Assembly: GCA_021731425.1 (NCBI GenBank)
Contig: JAKFXJ010000107.1
Location: forward strand, 1-16,839
From: Limnohabitans sp.
GTDB taxonomy: Bacteria; Pseudomonadota; Gammaproteobacteria; Burkholderiales; Burkholderiaceae_C
Length of the DNA: 16,839 nt
Direction of reading: 5' to 3'
In this document: piece after piece, positions 7,124-14,753 of the stretch
Layout: each line of letters opens with the position of its first letter
Position numbering within the stretch: position 1 is the stretch's first letter
Position numbers and translations under genes: made by a program
The notes under the pieces: model-generated
Database searches by the model: none
The model's input: the letters and a program-made list of their open reading frames with translations, nothing else
What the model was told of the DNA's origin: nothing

Positions 7124-7684
7124 TCAGGGCTCGTGCATGGCCAGGTACATGCGCCCGCCGGAGTCTCCTGAGCTGGGCACAGGCGTTGTGCGGCTGCTTT
7201 CCAGATCAATGCCGATGCGCAAGGCTTGTGACAGAGCGCTGAGTTCGTCGGCCAGGTGGGCCAACAAATCGTCTATCGATAACAAGCCCATCAGCCGCCC
7301 ATTTGGCTCCGTGATGAAAATCCGCCGCACGCCGTGTTGGACCATGGCCTTGACGGCTTCATGAACGGTAGCTGTGCCGGGTACCCGAATCAGGTGCACG
7401 GTGCTGAATGCCCCAATGTTTTGCTCCTGCGGTGTGCGGTCTTGAGCCAGCAAGTGGATGACCAGGCCCCTGTCGGTCACCACACCGGCCACGCGCGTCG
7501 GGTCCTCGGGGTCGGTCAGCGCCAGGGCCCCCACATGGTGGGTGCGCATCATCTCGGCGGCTTTGCGCACCGGGGCTTCGGCGCTCAGGGTGAGGCTGTC
7601 GCGTTGGCACAGTTGCGCCAGGCAAAAGCCGGGCTCTGCAGTGCGCTGGCTGGTGACGCGCAGATCGATTGGGGGTGGGCACAT
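7124..7684 (-). CDS. Two-CBS-domain protein
   Basis: A 186-residue stand-alone CBS-pair protein (PF00571). CBS1 covers about residues 28-82 (SLTLSAEAPVRKAAEMMRTH, then VGALALTD and VAGVVTDRGL), and CBS2 about 90-150 (VPGTATVHEAVKAMVQHGVR, then LMGLLSIDDLLAHL). CBS pairs usually bind adenine nucleotides or S-adenosylmethionine and act as energy or ligand sensors; the partner here is unknown. I chose the ATG at 7684 because AGGAG lies at correct spacing upstream; an earlier in-frame ATG at 7759 would add 25 residues (MGLSANAQSG...) with no domain similarity. The gene is convergent with DUF3237 and lies 120 bases downstream of a same-strand Bug gene, so co-transcription with that gene is possible. 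The C-terminal tail from about residue 160 is low-complexity. Confidence 0.88.
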   Translation of the reverse strand: MCPPPIDLRVTSQRTAEPGFCLAQLCQRDSLTLSAEAPVRKAAEMMRTHHVGALALTDPEDPTRVAGVVTDRGLVIHLLAQDRTPQEQNIGAFSTVHLIRVPGTATVHEAVKAMVQHGVRRIFITEPNGRLMGLLSIDDLLAHLADELSALSQALRIGIDLESSRTTPVPSSGDSGGRMYLAMHEP

Positions 7685-7804
7685 TGCGGACTCCTGTGGA
7701 AGTCCCGCCATGGTGCCCAAGCCGGGCCCACCTGACTGTGCGTTGGCTGACAGGCCCAAGCGGTGTGCGCCATGCAGGGGCGCATCACTGGGGCCGCCCG
7801 GGTG

Positions 7805-8779
7805 TCAGTCCAAACTCAGGCCAATCTTGCGGGACACTGCGCCCCATTTGGCGTGGTCTTTCGCGATTTTGGCTGCGGCCACTTCGGGCGTGCTGCCGAT
7901 CACGACCTGGTCAGTGGCTTTGAGCCGCTCTGTGGCCTCGGGGGAGCGCAGGGCGTCCACCACCGCTTGGCGGAATTTGGCCACCACCTCATCGGGCACC
8001 TGTTTGGGGGCCAGCAGGATCAGGCTGAAATCGGCCTCGTAACCCTTGACCCCGGCTTCGGCAATGGTGGGTACATCGGGCAAGGTGGGTGAGCGCGACT
8101 GGCCCGAAACGGCCAAAGCGTTCAGCTTGCCCGAGCGCACATGCGGCAGCACGGTGGGGCCAGCCAGCAAACCGCAAGGCACCTGGTTGGCCAGTACGTC
8201 CTGCATGGCCGGGGCGGGGCCTTTGTAGGGCACATGCATCATCTGCATGCCGGTCATGTTGAGCAGCAATTCGGTCGACAAATGACCGGGCACCCCTGCG
8301 CCGCCCGAGGCATAGCTGAGCGGCGTGGTTTTGGCCTTGGCGATCAGCTCGGGGAGTGTTTTCACACCCAATGAGGGGTTGCACACCAGGGTTTGGCTGA
8401 AGGACGAGAGCACGCTGACGGGCTTCAAATCGTCCATTTTGAACGGCATGGTCTTGTACACATGCGGGTTCACCGTGAGCAGCGTGTCGGTGGCAATCAG
8501 GAAGGTGTAGCCATCGGGGGTGGCGCGGGCCACAGCCGCTGCACCAATGTTGCCGCCTGCGCCTGGCTGGTTTTCGATCACGATGGGCTGTTTGAGCAGC
8601 GCCTGGATTTTCTCGGCAGCGGTGCGCATGACCAGATCGCTGGGCCCGCCTGGGGGGTAGGGGGCGATCACCTTGATGGGTTTTTGGGGCCAACTTTGGG
8701 CCACCGCTGAACCAGCGGCCGAAAGCGCCAACAAGGAAACAGCCAAAGTCAGTCGACCAAAACGCAAGGGTGTAAGCAT
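7805..8779 (-). CDS. Bug-family (TctC-like) periplasmic solute-binding protein, second copy
   Basis: A 324-residue Bug/TctC-family binding protein (PF03401) with a Sec-type signal peptide, probably cleaved after GSAVA (about residue 27). Signatures: WPQKPIKVIAPYPPGGPSD (30-48), IENQPGAGGNIGAAAVA, the SYASGGAGVPGHLSTELL stretch and MHVPYKGPAPAM. GGAG lies about 7 bases before the ATG at 8779, supporting the start. The protein differs clearly from the Bug protein at 2761-3753, including in its signal peptide, so it is not a recent local duplication. No transporter subunits or obvious catabolic genes adjoin it. The ligand is unknown; Bug proteins with no neighbouring TctAB are common in Comamonadaceae and Bordetella. 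A 120-base gap with no strong terminator separates it from the CBS gene. Confidence 0.94.
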   Translation of the reverse strand: MLTPLRFGRLTLAVSLLALSAAGSAVAQSWPQKPIKVIAPYPPGGPSDLVMRTAAEKIQALLKQPIVIENQPGAGGNIGAAAVARATPDGYTFLIATDTLLTVNPHVYKTMPFKMDDLKPVSVLSSFSQTLVCNPSLGVKTLPELIAKAKTTPLSYASGGAGVPGHLSTELLLNMTGMQMMHVPYKGPAPAMQDVLANQVPCGLLAGPTVLPHVRSGKLNALAVSGQSRSPTLPDVPTIAEAGVKGYEADFSLILLAPKQVPDEVVAKFRQAVVDALRSPEATERLKATDQVVIGSTPEVAAAKIAKDHAKWGAVSRKIGLSLD

Positions 8780-8873
8780 TTAAAACTCCAAAACAGATCG
8801 TGTCATCCTAACCCGACAGCGTCCAACCGCCTACCCGGTAAACCCCCATGTTTTGTAGCAGGCAATGCCCAAC

Positions 8874-8906
8874 AAAAAGCCTGACAGCGGAGCGCCTGTC
8901 AGGCTT
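8874..8906 (-). terminator. Rho-independent terminator of the yebC-like gene
   Basis: A perfect 11-bp stem, AAGCCTGACAG (8877-8887) with CTGTCAGGCTT (8896-8906), closes an 8-base loop. Read on the minus strand the stem runs into five Us (AAAAA on the plus strand, 8874-8878). It lies 27 bases after the stop of the YebC-like gene, so it terminates that transcript before the Bug gene on the same strand. On the plus strand no T-run follows the stem, so it is directional. Confidence 0.92.
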
Positions 8907-8932
8907 GCGTTCGGGTGCTGAGCGCCGGGCGT

Positions 8933-9646
8933 TCAGCCCGCCAGCCCCACAAACACGTTCTGCACGTCGTCGTTGTTGTCGATGGCCCCCAAAAACGCTT
9001 CAACCTCTTCGAGCTGTTCCGCGCTCAGGTTGGCCGGGTCGACCGGGTTCTTGGGTTTGTAGCCCAGCTTGGCCGACACCACGGTGAAGCCATGCTCGGG
9101 CAGGGCGCGGCTGACCAGGTCCAGGTCGGTGGCCTCGGTGATGAACACCGTCACGCCGTCTTCGTCGGCGGGTTCGAAGTCTTGCGCCCCGGCTTCGATG
9201 GCAGCCAGTTCAGGGTCGGCGCCAACTTGCGCGGGTTCAGCTTCGATGAAGCCCACATGGTCAAAGTCCCAAGACACCGAGCCCGACGTGCCTTGCTGGC
9301 CTTTGCGGAACAGCACGCGCATTTCGGACGCGCTGCGGTTGACGTTGTCGGTCAGCACTTCGATCATCACCGGCACCTGGTGCGGCGCAAAACCTTCGTA
9401 AATCACCCGGTCAAAGCTCACCGCGTCACCCAGTAAGCCAGCGCCCTTCTTGATGGCGCGCTCCAGTGTTTCTTTGGGCATGGAGACCTTGCGGGCTTGC
9501 TCCACCACCAGGCGCAGGCGCGAGTTGGCGGCGGGGTCAGCGCCGTTGCGGGCGGCAATCATGATGTCCTTGGCCAGTCGGCCAAACAATTTGCCTCTGG
9601 CGTCTGCGGCTTGTGCTTTGCCTTTGGCTTTCCATTGCGCGCCCAT
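8933..9646 (-). CDS. YebC/PmpR-family protein, YeeN-like subgroup
   Basis: A 237-residue member of the YebC/PmpR family (PF01709), described as DNA-binding transcriptional regulators and, more recently, as factors that help ribosomes through difficult (proline-rich) sequences. Seen: [20 protein letters not shown] at the N-terminus, [20 protein letters not shown] (33-52), [36 protein letters not shown] and [18 protein letters not shown]. The N-terminus lacks the MAGHSKW start of classical YebC and is closer to E. coli YeeN (MGRKW...), so I place it in that subgroup; a separate classical yebC may exist elsewhere in the genome. The ATG at 9646 is preceded by GGAAG at 5 bases. The gene ends at a strong intrinsic terminator and is divergent from the dehalogenase gene, so it is probably transcribed alone. 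Confidence 0.93.
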   Translation of the reverse strand: MGAQWKAKGKAQAADARGKLFGRLAKDIMIAARNGADPAANSRLRLVVEQARKVSMPKETLERAIKKGAGLLGDAVSFDRVIYEGFAPHQVPVMIEVLTDNVNRSASEMRVLFRKGQQGTSGSVSWDFDHVGFIEAEPAQVGADPELAAIEAGAQDFEPADEDGVTVFITEATDLDLVSRALPEHGFTVVSAKLGYKPKNPVDPANLSAEQLEEVEAFLGAIDNNDDVQNVFVGLAG

Positions 9647-9783
9647 GGGGTCTTCCTTGTGTTGGGATCAAAGCGGGGAGTTTAAGCGCTCGTCCGTTCC
9701 AGCCTTCGCCAATGCGGGTCTCGCAGGTCACAGGCGACAGGCCCATGCAGGTCAATAATGGTCTTTCGGAAAAAACACAGCCC

Positions 9784-10695
9784 ATGAACCACCCTGCCTT
9801 GCCTTTGTTCCCCGGTTTTGCCCACCACCTGTTGGAGGTCAGTCCCGGCATCTCGATTTCGGCCATTGTCGGTGGACAGGGCCCCGGCTTGCTCTTGTTG
9901 CACGGTCACCCCCAAACCCTGGCCATCTGGCACAAGGTGGCCCCTACGCTCGCGCAGCACTTCACCGTGGTGGCGGCGGATTTGCGTGGGTATGGTGACT
10001 CGTCCAAACCCGAGGGCGGGCCTGACCACGTTGCTTACGCCAAACGCAGCCTGGCGCAAGACCAGATCGGTCTGATGCACCACTTGGGCTTTGACCGGTT
10101 CCATGTGCTGGCGCACGACCGGGGTGCCCGCGTGGCGCACCGTTTGGGCATGGACCATCCGCAAGCGGTGCGGCAGATGGTGTTGCTTGACATCGCGCCC
10201 ACTTTGGCCATGTACGAACAGACCTCTGAAGCCTTTGCCCGCGCCTACTGGCATTGGTTCTTTTTGATCCAGCCGCGACCCCTGCCCGAGCGTTTGATCG
10301 AGGCCGACCCGGCGGCGTATGTCACCGACGTCATGGGCAACCGCAGCGCGGGGCTGGCCCCTTTTGATCCGCTGGCCTTGGCCGAATACCAGCGCTGCCT
10401 GGCCCTGCCGGGCGCAGCGCATGGCCTGTGCGAAGACTACCGCGCCTCGGCGGGCATCGACTTGCAACACGACCGAGAAGACATCGCGCAAGGGCGGCGG
10501 CTGCAAATGCCCCTGAAGGTGTTGTGGGGCGAGCAAGGGGTGGTGCAGCACTGTTTCGAGCCGCTCAAGGAATGGCAAAAAGTGGCCCAACAGGTCTCGG
10601 GCCAGGCCCTGCCTTGTGGTCACTACATCGCCGAAGAAGCATCCCACGCTCTGCTGGCGCAGGTGCTGCCTTTTTTTGACAGGTCACCCGCATGA
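9784..10695 (+). CDS. Fluoroacetate/haloacetate dehalogenase-like alpha/beta hydrolase
   Basis: A 303-residue alpha/beta hydrolase strongly resembling fluoroacetate dehalogenases such as Rhodopseudomonas RPA1163, which convert haloacetate to glycolate plus halide through an Asp nucleophile. All residues known in RPA1163 (D110, R111, R114, D134, H155, W156, Y219, H280) have counterparts: D112, R113 and R116 in HDRGAR, D136 in LLDIAP, H157-W158 in ARAYWHWFF, Y219 in EDYRAS, H280 in CGHYIAEE. The oxyanion region is LLHGHPQT (38-45). There is no signal peptide, so it is cytoplasmic. The ATG at 9784 is chosen because family similarity begins close to it; an ATG at 9745 would add 13 residues. Neither has a strong Shine-Dalgarno sequence. 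The stop overlaps the transporter start (ATGA). True substrate could be another haloacid or an ester; close relatives without dehalogenase activity are known. Confidence 0.9.
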   Translation: MNHPALPLFPGFAHHLLEVSPGISISAIVGGQGPGLLLLHGHPQTLAIWHKVAPTLAQHFTVVAADLRGYGDSSKPEGGPDHVAYAKRSLAQDQIGLMHHLGFDRFHVLAHDRGARVAHRLGMDHPQAVRQMVLLDIAPTLAMYEQTSEAFARAYWHWFFLIQPRPLPERLIEADPAAYVTDVMGNRSAGLAPFDPLALAEYQRCLALPGAAHGLCEDYRASAGIDLQHDREDIAQGRRLQMPLKVLWGEQGVVQHCFEPLKEWQKVAQQVSGQALPCGHYIAEEASHALLAQVLPFFDRSPA

Positions 10696-11576
10696 GCCAG
10701 CACAACCGCCGTGGCATCGTCACCATGACCGGTGCCATGGTGTTTTTTGTGGTGAACGATGCCTTGGTCAAATGGGTCAGTGCTGAATTGTCTACACCGC
10801 AACTGATCTTCGTGCGCGGCGTGATGACCACGGCCTTGCTGCTGGCGCTGGCGGGTTGGATGGGCCAGTTGCAGCAGTGGCGCACCACACTCACGCGCTC
10901 GGTGCCTGCCCGCGCCGTGCTCGACAGCCTGGCGTCCTTCACCTACCTCACCGCGGTGTTTCATATTCCTTTGGGCAACGCCACAGCGATCAATTTGGCG
11001 GGCCCGCTGTTCCTGACCCTGATGGCTGTGTTCTTCTTGCACGAGCGGGTCACGCTGGGCCGCTGGGCGCTGATCTTGTTGGGTTTTGCGGGCGTGCTGC
11101 TCGTGGTGCAGCCGCGCATGGGCGACTTCAATGCCTATGCCTTGCTCTGCCTGTTTGCGGCGGTGCTGCACGCTGGGCGCGATTTTCTGACGCGCTTGGT
11201 GCCCGCTCAAGTGCCTTCGCTGTTGATCACCTTGTCGACGGCGATCATGGTCACTGTGTTGGCGGGTGTGTGGAGTCTGTTTGAGCCCTGGAAGCCCATG
11301 GCCACACAACACCTGTGGCAGCTGTTTGGCGCCTCGCTTTGCCTGGCTGCGGGCTACCACTTGCTCACGCTCAGCATGCGTTTGGGCGATATGAGCGTGA
11401 TCGGGCCATTCCGTTACAGCGGCTTGTTGGTGGCGCTGGTGCTGGGCTACTTGATGTGGGGCGATGTGCCCAACACGCTGGCCTGGTGTGGCATTGCGCT
11501 GGTGGTGGCGGCTGGGTTGGGCTTGCTCCAGTCTGAGCGCAGGCGTCGGCAGGCGCTGTTGGCACATGACGCTTGA
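10692..11576 (+). CDS. DMT-superfamily (EamA) transporter
   Basis: A 294-residue inner-membrane protein with about ten hydrophobic segments arranged as two EamA repeats (PF00892): the first about residues 9-138, the second about 150-285. Typical stretches are GAMVFFVVNDALVKWVS, LIFVRGVMTTALLLAL, GNATAINLAGPLFLTLMAVF followed by LHERVT, and the matching SVIGPFRYSGLLVALVLGYL near the C-terminus. EamA proteins export or import metabolites such as amino acids or organic acids; the substrate cannot be predicted. The ATG at 10692 overlaps the dehalogenase stop by four bases, so the two are almost certainly co-transcribed and translationally coupled, which suggests a substrate linked to the dehalogenase reaction (inference). 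The gene is convergent with metY, with 58 bases between them. Confidence 0.92.
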   Translation: MSQHNRRGIVTMTGAMVFFVVNDALVKWVSAELSTPQLIFVRGVMTTALLLALAGWMGQLQQWRTTLTRSVPARAVLDSLASFTYLTAVFHIPLGNATAINLAGPLFLTLMAVFFLHERVTLGRWALILLGFAGVLLVVQPRMGDFNAYALLCLFAAVLHAGRDFLTRLVPAQVPSLLITLSTAIMVTVLAGVWSLFEPWKPMATQHLWQLFGASLCLAAGYHLLTLSMRLGDMSVIGPFRYSGLLVALVLGYLMWGDVPNTLAWCGIALVVAAGLGLLQSERRRRQALLAHDA

Positions 11577-11634
11577 AGACCCTGATGGGGCGCGGCACGC
11601 ACCGTGATGGCGGCCCATGCGCCCGGGTGTCGAC

Positions 11635-12918
11635 TCAGCGGCTGGCCTTGTCCAGCGCCTGGTCGATGTCCCACAAGATGTCGTCCAAATTCTCCAAGCC
11701 CACCGAAATGCGCACCATGTCGGGCGGTACGCCCGCGGCCAGTTGCTGGGCTTCGTCGAGCTGGCGGTGCGTGGTGCTGGCCGGGTGGCTGATCAGGGTG
11801 CGGGTGTCGCCGATGTTGACCAGGTGGCTCATGAACTGGGCCGACTCGATGAAGGTCACTCCCCGGGCCAAACCGCCTTTCACACCAAATGACAGCAGGC
11901 CAGAAGCGCCGCGCATCTGGCGCTGCATCAGGGCGTGCTGCGGGTGGTCACTCAGGCCGGGGTAGTTGACCCAGGCCACACGCGGGTCGGCTTGCAAAAA
12001 CTTGGACACACCCAAAGCGTTGTCGCAGTGCTTTTGCATGCGCAGCGGCAGGGTTTCGATGCCTTGCAAAATTTGCCAAGCGCTCATGGGGCTGAGCGAT
12101 GCACCAAACACGCGCAGGCTTTCCATGCGGCAGCGCATGGCAAAACCAAAGTCTCCAAAGGTCTCGTAAAACTTCACGCCGTGGTAACCCTTGGACGGCT
12201 CTGTCATGCCCGGGAACTTGCCGTTGTCCCAAGGAAATTTGCCGCCTTCCACCACCACGCCACCCAAGGTGGTGCCGTGGCCCGCCAGGTATTTGGTGGC
12301 CGAATGCACCACGATGTCGGCACCCAGCGCCAAAGGGTTGCACAGCAGCGGGCTGGGCACGGTGTTGTCGATGATGAGCGGCACGCCGTGGGCGTGGGCC
12401 ACTTCGGCCACGGCGGCGATGTCCAGCACCACCATGCTCGGGTTGCCCAAGCTTTCGGCATACACCGCCCGGGTGTTGGATCGCATGGCAGCGGCAAAGG
12501 CCTCTGGTTTTGTCGCGTCCACAAAGGTGGTCTCGATGCCGAACTTGGCCAGATTCACGGCCAGCAGCGTGACCGAGCCGCCGTACAAAGCCCCGGCCGC
12601 CACCACATGGTCGCCCGATTGCAAGATGGTCATCAGCGCCATGGTTTCGGCCGCCATGCCCGAGGCACTGGCCACCGCCGCACGACCGCCTTCGAGCGCG
12701 GCTACACGCTCTTCGAGCACCGCCACCGTGGGGTTGCTCAGGCGCGAATACACATTGCCAAAAGTCTGCAGGTTAAAAAGCGATGCCGCGTGCTCGGCGC
12801 TGTCAAACACATAGCTGCTGGTTTGGTAGATGGGCAAGGCGCGTGCGCCCGTGGCTGCATCGGGAATTTGCCCGGCGTGGATGGCCAGGGTCTCGGGGTG
12901 AAATTGGCGGTCGGTCAT
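11635..12918 (-). CDS. metY: O-acetylhomoserine sulfhydrylase (PLP-dependent)
   Basis: A 427-residue enzyme of the Cys/Met-metabolism PLP family (PF01053), best matching O-acetylhomoserine sulfhydrylase, which makes homocysteine from O-acetylhomoserine and sulfide in direct-sulfhydrylation methionine synthesis. Seen: ETLAIHAGQIPDAATGARALP (start), YSRLSNPT with Tyr57 and Arg59 (57-64), SASGMAAE (84-91), Asp184 in LIIDNT and the PLP lysine Lys209 in HSATKYLAGHGT. The length of about 430 residues favours MetY over the shorter cystathionine enzymes; an O-succinylhomoserine enzyme (MetZ) is a less likely alternative. The ATG at 12918 has no clear Shine-Dalgarno sequence; the bases before it (CGAACACC) are the same as before the aroG ATG. 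It lies 55 bases after the CoA-binding gene on the same strand and is probably in the same operon. Confidence 0.93.
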   Translation of the reverse strand: MTDRQFHPETLAIHAGQIPDAATGARALPIYQTSSYVFDSAEHAASLFNLQTFGNVYSRLSNPTVAVLEERVAALEGGRAAVASASGMAAETMALMTILQSGDHVVAAGALYGGSVTLLAVNLAKFGIETTFVDATKPEAFAAAMRSNTRAVYAESLGNPSMVVLDIAAVAEVAHAHGVPLIIDNTVPSPLLCNPLALGADIVVHSATKYLAGHGTTLGGVVVEGGKFPWDNGKFPGMTEPSKGYHGVKFYETFGDFGFAMRCRMESLRVFGASLSPMSAWQILQGIETLPLRMQKHCDNALGVSKFLQADPRVAWVNYPGLSDHPQHALMQRQMRGASGLLSFGVKGGLARGVTFIESAQFMSHLVNIGDTRTLISHPASTTHRQLDEAQQLAAGVPPDMVRISVGLENLDDILWDIDQALDKASR

Positions 12919-12973
12919 GGTGTTCGGGTTGACAGTGGGTTTTCAAAAGGACATGGGTAGAGACAAACAGCCC

Positions 12974-13441
12974 TCACACCAAGCGACGTGCCGAGATGAT
13001 GCCGGTGTTCACACCCACCCAGTTCAGGCCACCAAACAGCCGGGCGTGTTCGATCTTCACGCAGCGGTTGTGCACCGAATCCAAACCCGCCTGCCGGGCC
13101 AGTGCATCGGCCTCGGGGTTGGCCACGCCCAGCTGCTGCCACAGGCACTTCGCACCGATGTGCACCGCTTGCTCGGCAATCGGCAGCACGTCTTCGCTGC
13201 GGCGAAACACATCGACCATGTCCACCTTGAAAGGGATGTCGCCCAGGCTGGCGTAGCAAGCTTCACCGAGGATTTCACCGCCTGCATAACGCGGATTGAC
13301 CGGCACGATCTTGAAGCCATGTGACTGCATGTACTTGGCTGCGAAATAGCTCGGCCGGTGCCACTCGGCCGACAGGCCCACCACGGCGATGGTGGTGCAG
13401 CTTTTGAGGATGCGCCGCAGCGCGTGCAAATCGTTGTGCAT
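12974..13441 (-). CDS. CoA-binding domain protein (CoA_binding_2 family)
   Basis: A 155-residue single-domain protein of the CoA_binding_2 family (PF13380), with a Rossmann-like nucleotide fold related to the CoA-binding part of succinyl-CoA synthetase. Seen: the glycine loop TIAVVGLSAEWHRPSYFAAKYM (17-38), NPRYAGGEILGE (49-60), VDMVDVFRRSEDV (73-85), GAKCLWQQLGVANPEADALA (97-116) and NRCVKIEHARL (124-134). Its function is not established. I start it at the ATG at 13441, behind a purine-rich GAGAAAGAAA; an in-frame TTG at 13459 would add six residues and has no ribosome-binding site. It is 21 bases downstream of the MFS gene and 55 upstream of metY, all on the minus strand. Such small proteins appear next to metY in related genomes (recollection), so a link to sulfur or acyl-CoA metabolism is possible. 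Confidence 0.9.
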   Translation of the reverse strand: MHNDLHALRRILKSCTTIAVVGLSAEWHRPSYFAAKYMQSHGFKIVPVNPRYAGGEILGEACYASLGDIPFKVDMVDVFRRSEDVLPIAEQAVHIGAKCLWQQLGVANPEADALARQAGLDSVHNRCVKIEHARLFGGLNWVGVNTGIISARRLV

Positions 13442-13462
13442 CAGGTGTTTCTTTCTCAAGAA

Positions 13463-14659
13463 TCAATACCGCGCTTGTCCGCAGCGTTTCATTTGCCGAG
13501 AGGCCCAGGTGGCCATGAGCGACAGCACGCCGCACACGGCCATCACGCCCAAATAGTGCCCGCTCCAGTCAAAGGCTGCCCCCGCCAGCACCGGGCCCAG
13601 CAAGTTGCCCACAGCTGCGCCGCTGTAGAGCGTGCCCACCACGCTGGCGACCGATTTTCCGCCAAAGTAGTCCATGCAAATGGCGGGCAAAAGCGAGACG
13701 ATAGAGCCATAACTCAGGCCAAACCACAGCGCAAACAACACCAGCATGGCCTGACCGCCCGCTGCACCCCACAGCACATACGACGCGCCCATGGACAGCT
13801 GCATCAGCACCAGCGTTTGTGCCCGCCCCAGCCGGTCGGCCAGCAGGCCAATGGCAAAGCGCCCTACCAAACTGCCCACACCAATCAAGCCCACCAGCCC
13901 CACGGCAAAGGCTTCGCCCAGGCCCAAATCTCGTGCCGAGGCCGACACATGCGCAAAGGGAATGAACATCACGGGCGAGGCCAGCACGGTGGCCAAATAG
14001 AGCCAGCGAAAAGTGGGGCTGCGCAAGGTCTCGCGCAAACTCAGGCCAGAGGCCGAGCCCCCTGCAGGGGTTGCACCTGAGGCAGCTGGTGCTGCAGGGG
14101 CGCGGCGCAACAAGCCCGCTGCCAACAAGCCCAGTACCAAAACCCCCAAGGCCAGCAGCTGCATGGCCTCGCGCCAAGGCATGGGGCCAATTGCCATGGC
14201 CACCAGCACCGGCACCAGCAAAGTGCCCGCGCCCACGCCCGAGCTGGCAATGCCCCCGGCCAAGCCGCGGCGGGTGGTGAACCAGGGCTGCACGCTGGCA
14301 ATCGACGGCGTGTAAACCAAGGCAATGCCCAGGCCCACCAACAAGCCATAGCTCACATACACCGCCAGCAAAGACGTGGCCCAGCTTGTGGCCAGCAGGC
14401 CCAGCGCAATGAGGGCCATGCCCGCCGAGCACACGATGCGGGGTCCGAAGCGGTCGGCCAACATGCCGCCGCCTGCGCCCAGCACAAAGTAAACAAAGCC
14501 CGACAGGCCAAAGATCCAGGACACATCGGCCCGCTGCGCCGAGAACTCGGCCGCGAACGATTCAAAAAACGCCGCGAACGAATACGACACCCCGAAGATC
14601 AACGCCAGGCAAGCAAAAGTGGCCCAAACCACGACCCAGGCATAGGGGGTTTCTTTCAT
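13463..14659 (-). CDS. MFS transporter, monocarboxylate/oxalate-formate antiporter-like
   Basis: A 398-residue major facilitator superfamily protein with about twelve hydrophobic segments. Seen: the MFS loop 2-3 motif GGGMLADRFGPR in the N-terminal half and its counterpart GLLADRLGR in the C-terminal half, separated by a central hydrophilic loop rich in Ala and Pro (near RRAPAAPAASGATPAGG). The N-terminus (YAWVVVWATF) and the TRRGLAGGIASSGVGAGTLL stretch resemble monocarboxylate and oxalate/formate porters, so an organic acid is a plausible substrate, but this is inference. The ATG at 14659 has GGAG at good spacing; the frame is open 32 codons further upstream with no similarity. It is the first gene of a probable MFS-CoA-binding-metY string and is divergent from the TPR-methyltransferase gene, with 94 bases between them. 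Confidence 0.92.
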   Translation of the reverse strand: MKETPYAWVVVWATFACLALIFGVSYSFAAFFESFAAEFSAQRADVSWIFGLSGFVYFVLGAGGGMLADRFGPRIVCSAGMALIALGLLATSWATSLLAVYVSYGLLVGLGIALVYTPSIASVQPWFTTRRGLAGGIASSGVGAGTLLVPVLVAMAIGPMPWREAMQLLALGVLVLGLLAAGLLRRAPAAPAASGATPAGGSASGLSLRETLRSPTFRWLYLATVLASPVMFIPFAHVSASARDLGLGEAFAVGLVGLIGVGSLVGRFAIGLLADRLGRAQTLVLMQLSMGASYVLWGAAGGQAMLVLFALWFGLSYGSIVSLLPAICMDYFGGKSVASVVGTLYSGAAVGNLLGPVLAGAAFDWSGHYLGVMAVCGVLSLMATWASRQMKRCGQARY

Positions 14660-14753
14660 GCGGTCTCCGGTGTTTTTGTGATGCGGGTTCATTGTGCCTC
14701 GACCTGGCCGGGGTGGGTGGATGCAGGGTCTGGCCTGTGTCACACTGGTGAAC

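Noticed and set aside
7766..7784. TGCGCC/GGCGCA inverted repeat between the CBS and second Bug genes
   Set aside because: Six-base stem without a U-tract on either strand; expected often in GC-rich DNA.
10623..11618. Long minus-strand open frame opposite the EamA transporter
   Set aside because: The translation is dominated by Gln, His and Arg with no family resemblance; the plus-strand frame has clear membrane segments and an ATGA junction.
11588..11624. GGGCGC/GCGCCC inverted repeat in the gap between the transporter and metY genes
   Set aside because: Six-base stem with a 25-base loop and no T-run; not a credible terminator.
11935..12960. 341-codon plus-strand open frame opposite metY
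   Set aside because: His/Gly/Gln-rich antisense shadow; the minus-strand MetY has all PLP-enzyme motifs.
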